A stretch of 37,039 bases of DNA from Deltaproteobacteria bacterium (lineage in GTDB: Bacteria; Desulfobacterota; Desulfobacteria; Desulfobacterales; Desulfosarcinaceae), in contig JAKALP010000045.1 of assembly GCA_021824175.1 (NCBI GenBank), positions 1-37,039 of the forward strand, written 5' to 3'. Below the pieces are notes generated by a model. It was given only the letters and a program-made list of their open reading frames with translations. It was not told where the DNA came from and did not search any database. This document shows positions 33,110 through 37,039 of the stretch, one piece after another (positions within the stretch are counted from its first letter, which is position 1; each line of letters starts with the position of its first letter). The position numbers were made by a program, and so were the translations under genes.

Positions 33110-33214
33110 AATGGCACCTTAACAACTGATTCTTAACAGCTTCAATAATGGCAATAAGGGAACGGGCAAGTGGAAGCGGTCCATTTACCGATAATCATCA
33201 CCCTTTGGCGTTCA

Positions 33215-33658
33215 TTACGCAGCCAACTCCGAGGTACAGTGCGGACAACGCTTGGCTTTAATCGAAATTGCTGAAAAGCATTGGGGGCACTCTTTGGTGG
33301 TCGGCACTGGCTTTGCTTTGCGCTGCAATTGATTCATACCGCGCACCAGCAGGAAGACACAAAAGGCCACGATGATAAAACTAATGATTTTGTTGGCAAA
33401 AAGTCCATAATTAATGCTCACCGCGCCGGCTTTTTGTGCTTCCGCTAGAGAGGCATATGGACCGGCAGTGGCGCCATCCTTGAGCACCAGGAAGAGGTTG
33501 GAGAAGTCCACATTTCCCAGGATCAACCCGATGGGTGGCATGATCACATCAGCAACCATGGATTGAACAATGGCACCGAAAGCCGCACCGATGATAATAC
33601 CTACGGCCATGTCCACCACATTGCCTCGCATGGCAAATTCTCTGAATTCTTTAAACAT
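33215..33658 (-). CDS. mscL: Large-conductance mechanosensitive channel MscL with C-terminal zinc ribbon
   Basis: A 147-residue MscL. The N-terminus [20 protein letters not shown] leads into TM1 with the pore constriction residues in [21 protein letters not shown] (24-44), a periplasmic loop (55-85) and TM2 (88-107, [17 protein letters not shown]). The cytoplasmic end differs from the usual helix bundle: it carries CPQC (124-127) and CPHC (138-141), a zinc-ribbon pair. MscL opens under membrane tension to release solutes. AAAGGGGGC precedes the start. Confidence 0.95.
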   Translation of the reverse strand: MFKEFREFAMRGNVVDMAVGIIIGAAFGAIVQSMVADVIMPPIGLILGNVDFSNLFLVLKDGATAGPYASLAEAQKAGAVSINYGLFANKIISFIIVAFCVFLLVRGMNQLQRKAKPVPTTKECPQCFSAISIKAKRCPHCTSELAA

Positions 33659-33871
33659 AACGGCAAGCCCCCTTTAGTTATTGGTTAATGCAAAGGATTC
33701 GTTTGCGGGAAATGGCCCTCCCTCGAATTATAAAGATGGCGATGGTAAGAGATGTCTTTCTTTTGTTCAACTGTTATCGAAGCAAATGCTTCATGAAGCC
33801 TATTAGTATTTAGAATGCACCTGAGTTTTAGCAGGAGCTGAGGTTATAACAAAACGAGAGACTTAGCTATT

Positions 33872-35749
33872 TTATTCAAGGTACAATTTCTGCCCAGGAT
33901 AAATCCTGCTGGCAGGTGATAGCTGATTGAGTTGAAGGAAGCGCTCCAGGGCCATGTTGTGTTTTTGGGCAATATTGAAAGGCGTGTCTCCCTGCTGGAC
34001 GTAATATGTGCTTAACTGATCAGTTTCAGGTAGTGGTTCAGGCTTGCTTCCCGGTATTTTTAGCTTTTGACCGATTTGCAGATCGCTAGAATTCAGTTTG
34101 TTCATATTGACGATCTGTTGCACTGTGGTGCCATAACGACTGGCGATGTTCCAAAGGGAATCTCCCTTATGAACGGTATGAATTCCCGATGAGCCAGTGG
34201 AAGCAGGCGCAGCTGGTGTTGCTGCCGCGGCCACGGTAATGCCTTCTTGAGTTGGGATCTTGATGGTTTTGCCAGCTCGAATTTTTCGTGACCGACCCAA
34301 GTGATTGGCCTGTATTATTGCGTTTGTACTGACATTGTATTTCCGGGCAATTGTACGCAATGTTTCACCGGAGCGTACGCGATGGTACGTAAAGGTCCTT
34401 TGCGGGGGCAACATACATGTGGGCAGTGTGTCTAAACTATCCAGGAATTGGTCTGATCGCCCATCCGGTATTCTCAATCGGTAAGGTTCCGGAGGCAGTA
34501 TTTGGTAACGAAGCTCTGGATTCAGGTTCTGAAGCGTCTCGACGTCTATGCCCATGTTGGAAGCGATATCTTTTAGGTGAACTTGGCGATTGATGTCCAC
34601 CTCATCAAAATTGAGGGGTTGATCCACCACCACATTTTGCAGCCCATAGCGTTCGGGGTTTTTAATAATATGCAGGGTAGCTAAGAAGCGAGGCACATAG
34701 CGAGCAGTTTCCTGTGGCAAGCGTTGGTACAAATCCCAGAAATTATCCAGGTAGTTCACTTTTTGCGTGCGGATCACCTCTAATACGCGACCTTCGCCAC
34801 AGTTGTAAGCAGCCAGCACGGTAGACCAGTCACCAAACATACTGTGAAGTTCATTTAGATAAGCGATGGCGGCTTGGGTAGACTTGATGAAATCCATGCG
34901 CTCATCGATGTAGCTGGTTCGTTTCAATCCGTATTTGTACCCAGTGGAAGGAATAAATTGCCAAAGGCCAAGGGCACGGGCCCGAGAGAGGGCTTTGACT
35001 TTATAACCACTTTCAATCAAAGGTAACCAGGAAAGCTCTTCCGGTAATCCTGCGTCTTTAAGGGCCTGAACAATATAGGGACGGTATTGCCCTGAGCGCT
35101 GATAGGCTTGTAAAAAGAATTCTTTTTCCATGCCGACGGTAAATGAGTTGAGCTCAGCCTGGATATGACTATTCATTTCCATCGGAATTTCATCGTGGTT
35201 GCCGTTTGCCACCGTATTGCGAGATGCATAGATTTCCAAAATCCTTTTGGAAATCAAAAAGCGTAAATCCTCTTTTTGTTGAATCAACTTTGCGTCGTCT
35301 TTGGTTTCCGCCTCCAGCACCAGTCCATAGGCTCTGTCGAGGGCTTCGAGGGCTTGGCCAAGCTCGCCTTTTTGCCAAAGGGTCTGGGAGAGTTCACAAA
35401 AGGTGAGTGCTTCATCCAGTTTGGATTGTGAAGCTTTCTCCGAAGTCGATAGATCCTTATCAGTTTCACAATCAGGATCGCCATCATGGCAGTTATCATT
35501 TGCTATGGCGTCTGCCTCGTCATTATCGGATTCGGTGGCTTCCTCATCGGAATTAGCAATTTCACTTTGTTCAGCGGAGGAAAGATCAGGGGTTATGCGC
35601 TGTTTCGTCGAGGACGATTCTTGTGGCTGCACCGATCGATTTGTAGGGGCAGTGGGGGGGGGTGAGAAATGGCTACAATTGATGGTTCCTAAAAACAGAA
35701 ATACAATAATAATGTTTAAAATGCGAGTTTTCAAAATGTAATCCACCAT
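33872..35749 (-). CDS. mltD: MltD-like lytic transglycosylase with three LysM domains
   Basis: A 625-residue cell-wall enzyme. The N-terminus has one hydrophobic segment (8-24) ending TINC at Cys25, a weak lipobox, so it is probably an outer-membrane lipoprotein. Residues 30-110 are acidic and low complexity; 112-175 are helical and TPR-like. The SLT domain (about 220-350) has catalytic Glu246 in LPLIESGY, ALGLWQFIPSTG (259-270) and LAAYNCGEGRV (312-322). Three LysM repeats bind peptidoglycan at about 454-498, 523-566 and 581-624. It cleaves glycan strands to 1,6-anhydro ends. E. coli MltD has the same order but fewer LysM units. The start lacks a clear ribosome-binding site. Confidence 0.9.
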   Translation of the reverse strand: MVDYILKTRILNIIIVFLFLGTINCSHFSPPPTAPTNRSVQPQESSSTKQRITPDLSSAEQSEIANSDEEATESDNDEADAIANDNCHDGDPDCETDKDLSTSEKASQSKLDEALTFCELSQTLWQKGELGQALEALDRAYGLVLEAETKDDAKLIQQKEDLRFLISKRILEIYASRNTVANGNHDEIPMEMNSHIQAELNSFTVGMEKEFFLQAYQRSGQYRPYIVQALKDAGLPEELSWLPLIESGYKVKALSRARALGLWQFIPSTGYKYGLKRTSYIDERMDFIKSTQAAIAYLNELHSMFGDWSTVLAAYNCGEGRVLEVIRTQKVNYLDNFWDLYQRLPQETARYVPRFLATLHIIKNPERYGLQNVVVDQPLNFDEVDINRQVHLKDIASNMGIDVETLQNLNPELRYQILPPEPYRLRIPDGRSDQFLDSLDTLPTCMLPPQRTFTYHRVRSGETLRTIARKYNVSTNAIIQANHLGRSRKIRAGKTIKIPTQEGITVAAAATPAAPASTGSSGIHTVHKGDSLWNIASRYGTTVQQIVNMNKLNSSDLQIGQKLKIPGSKPEPLPETDQLSTYYVQQGDTPFNIAQKHNMALERFLQLNQLSPASRIYPGQKLYLE

Positions 35750-36279
35750 CTGTTCGAGAAAGAATAATAGGTCATAAACTTTGCAGTTGAAGTCGCTCCG
35801 TATTCGCTCTATAAGGGCTCAACCGCGCCAACTATTGGACATTCCTCGCAAGATACTATAGTTAGGTCAGGTTTTGTCAAGCATTTATGCGCTTTTTGGG
35901 CTATTCTGCAGACAGCGCTCTCATTGTCTTGTTGAGAGCATTGCTCCCACAGGAAGAGCCATGTGTCATTCCGGACCATAATCTCGCAATAGATAGCATC
36001 GGCGAAATTTGCTGGAGCTTTAGGGCTGACTTGGATGGAGTGGCAACACGTACGCCGATAATGCTGATTGAAGTTAAAAAACAACGAAAATGAAAGCTAT
36101 TCAACGAAAATTTACATTTATTTGATAATTTAAGGCATTAATTTAGAAATTCAACATTAATTCAGATTTGTTATTTCCTGCGGTTATGATTAGAAAGTCC
36201 AATTTTAATAACCTTGGCACCAAAACAAAACGGTGATTCTCGGTCGATCTTTCATACGCTTTGACTAAAGGTGTTTGGT
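35750..36279. other. AT-rich intergenic region upstream of the tRNA operon
   Basis: 530 bp between the transglycosylase start and the first tRNA. Short open frames on both strands (about 35809-36104) have no ribosome-binding site, no family resemblance and overlap each other, so I leave them out. The last 200 bp (36080-36279) are AT-rich and should hold the promoter of the tRNA-tuf unit, but no confident -35/-10 pair was found. Confidence 0.45.
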
Positions 36280-36355
36280 GCCAGCGTAGCTCAGTTGGTA
36301 GAGCTACTGATTTGTAATCAGTGGGTCGGGGGTTCGAGTCCCTCCGCTGGCTCCA
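36280..36355 (+). tRNA. tRNA-Thr (anticodon UGU)
   Basis: A 76-nt cloverleaf. The acceptor arm GCCAGCG pairs with CGCTGGC, the D arm has GCTCAGTTGGTAGAGC, the anticodon stem is CTGAT/ATCAG with loop TTTGTAA (anticodon TGT), and the T arm has GGGGGTTCGAGTCCCTC. CCA is encoded (36353-36355). First tRNA of the tuf operon. Confidence 0.96.
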
Positions 36356-36367
36356 AGGTATGCATGC

Positions 36368-36452
<85 letters not shown>

Positions 36453-36616
36453 GAGTTTTAATGGCAAATGTAGGAGATGTCCGGTTTTCGGAATCGTTTC
36501 TGACTACATGGCTTCCTGCACGCGAAGCGCACTTCACGGCCATCAATGTTGACCATTAGTGCGGCGAGTATTGTGAATGCGGGGGTTCAGAATTCTGATC
36601 TGATTTGAAAGATTGA

Positions 36617-36692
36617 GCGGGAGTAGCTCAGTTGGTAGAGCTTCAGCCTTCCAAGCTGAATGTCGCGAGTTCGAAACTCGTCTCCCGCTCCA
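36617..36692 (+). tRNA. tRNA-Gly (anticodon UCC)
   Basis: A 76-nt cloverleaf. The acceptor GCGGGAG pairs with CTCCCGC, the D arm is GCTCAGTTGGTAGAGC, the anticodon stem-loop CAGCCTTCCAAGCTG gives TCC, and the T arm contains GAGTTCGAAACTC. CCA is encoded (36690-36692). It is separated from tRNA-Tyr by 164 nt. Confidence 0.96.
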
Positions 36693-36751
36693 AACTTCAC
36701 TCTGAACTTCAAACGGCCTTCAATCAGAAAATCCGAAATTGAGAACATACT

Positions 36752-36828
36752 GCCCACGTAGCTCAGACGGTAGAGCGCTTCCTTGGTAAGGAAGAGGTTC
36801 ATCGGTTCGATTCCGATCGTGGGCTCCA
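36752..36828 (+). tRNA. tRNA-Thr (anticodon GGU)
   Basis: A 77-nt cloverleaf. The acceptor GCCCACG pairs with CGTGGGC, the anticodon stem-loop CTTCCTTGGTAAGGAAG gives GGT, and the T arm contains CGGTTCGATTCCG. CCA is encoded (36826-36828). Last tRNA before tuf; the second threonine acceptor of the cluster. Confidence 0.96.
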
Positions 36829-36961
36829 TCATTTGCATAAATCTCACTTAGTGCGGAGTGGCGGTTACTGCTACCATTTGCTTCAGCGCTTAGTCGGAGC
36901 GACATGAAATTAGAATATTACATTTTTGAACCACCTTATTGAATGAGCATGGGAGGTCACG

Positions 36962-37039
36962 ATGGCGAAGGCAAAATTTGAGAGAAAGAAGCCGCATGTG
37001 AACGTAGGTACGATCGGTCACATAGATCATGGCAAGACG
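36962..37039 (+). CDS. tuf: Elongation factor Tu, 5' part
   Basis: The first 26 codons of tuf, cut by the window end. It reads [20 protein letters not shown] and continues IDHGKT, the EF-Tu N-terminus with the GHxDHGKT P-loop that binds GTP. Ile replaces the more common Val in the HVDHGKT segment. GGGAGGTCACG precedes the start. EF-Tu delivers aminoacyl-tRNA to the ribosome. The four upstream tRNAs and this gene follow the order of the E. coli tufB operon. Confidence 0.97.
   Translation, partial: MAKAKFERKKPHVNVGTIGHIDHGKT

Noticed and set aside
35809-36104. Three overlapping short open frames on both strands upstream of the tRNA operon
   Set aside because: No ribosome-binding site, mutual overlap and no recognisable family; more likely non-coding, although a decayed gene cannot be excluded.

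Overview
The window looks like chromosomal DNA of a GC-rich, anaerobic, Gram-negative bacterium, most probably a Desulfobacterota (Desulfobacteraceae or Desulfosarcinaceae type) sulfate reducer or syntroph. This is inferred from a Desulfovibrio-type single-cluster ferredoxin, two sigma-54 activators paired with acyl-CoA genes, a 4-hydroxybutyryl-CoA-dehydratase-like protein, an iron-sulfur flavoprotein, a beta-keto acid cleavage enzyme (BKACE) and PAS domains of a kind common in that group. No species assignment is made.

Layout. 1-3.6 kb: a papain-like peptidase, a zinc-ribbon/M50-like membrane protein, a secreted leucine-rich-repeat protein and a CPBP-type membrane protein, followed by a GTACTCG-type palindromic repeat. 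3.6-12.4 kb: an acyl-CoA dehydrogenase divergent from a GAF-type sigma-54 activator, an acyl-CoA ligase next to a PAS-type sigma-54 activator, and a radical SAM protein. The dehydrogenase and the ligase each have a good -24/-12 promoter, and the dehydrogenase promoter has two 16-bp palindromes placed like enhancers. 12.5-19 kb: a 4-hydroxybutyryl-CoA-dehydratase-like flavoprotein that lacks one expected iron-sulfur Cys ligand, convergent with a complete livKHMGF transporter operon. 19.3-20.2 kb: a ferredoxin and a frameshifted universal stress protein.

20.2-27.8 kb is the most unusual part. It is a co-directional minus-strand cassette that reads, in transcription order, BKACE, MFS transporter, TetR regulator, FGGY sugar kinase, class III aminotransferase and RuBisCO-like protein. 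A perfect 29-bp palindrome overlaps the promoter ahead of the MFS gene. Together these look like a regulated uptake and catabolic pathway for a polyol, acid sugar or amino-sugar-like compound. I do not recognise it as a described pathway.

27.9-36 kb: an iron-sulfur flavoprotein, a PPC-domain protein, a 1028-residue membrane protein whose N-terminal two thirds carry PHP-phosphoesterase-like motifs, a ferredoxin-nitroreductase fusion, an MscL with an added C-terminal zinc ribbon, and an MltD-like LysM transglycosylase. 36.2-37.0 kb: tRNA-Thr(UGU), tRNA-Tyr(GUA), tRNA-Gly(UCC), tRNA-Thr(GGU) and the start of tuf, the same order as the E. coli thrU-tyrU-glyT-thrT-tufB operon.

All family calls come from motif reading without database searches. 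Promoter and operator calls are pattern matches.
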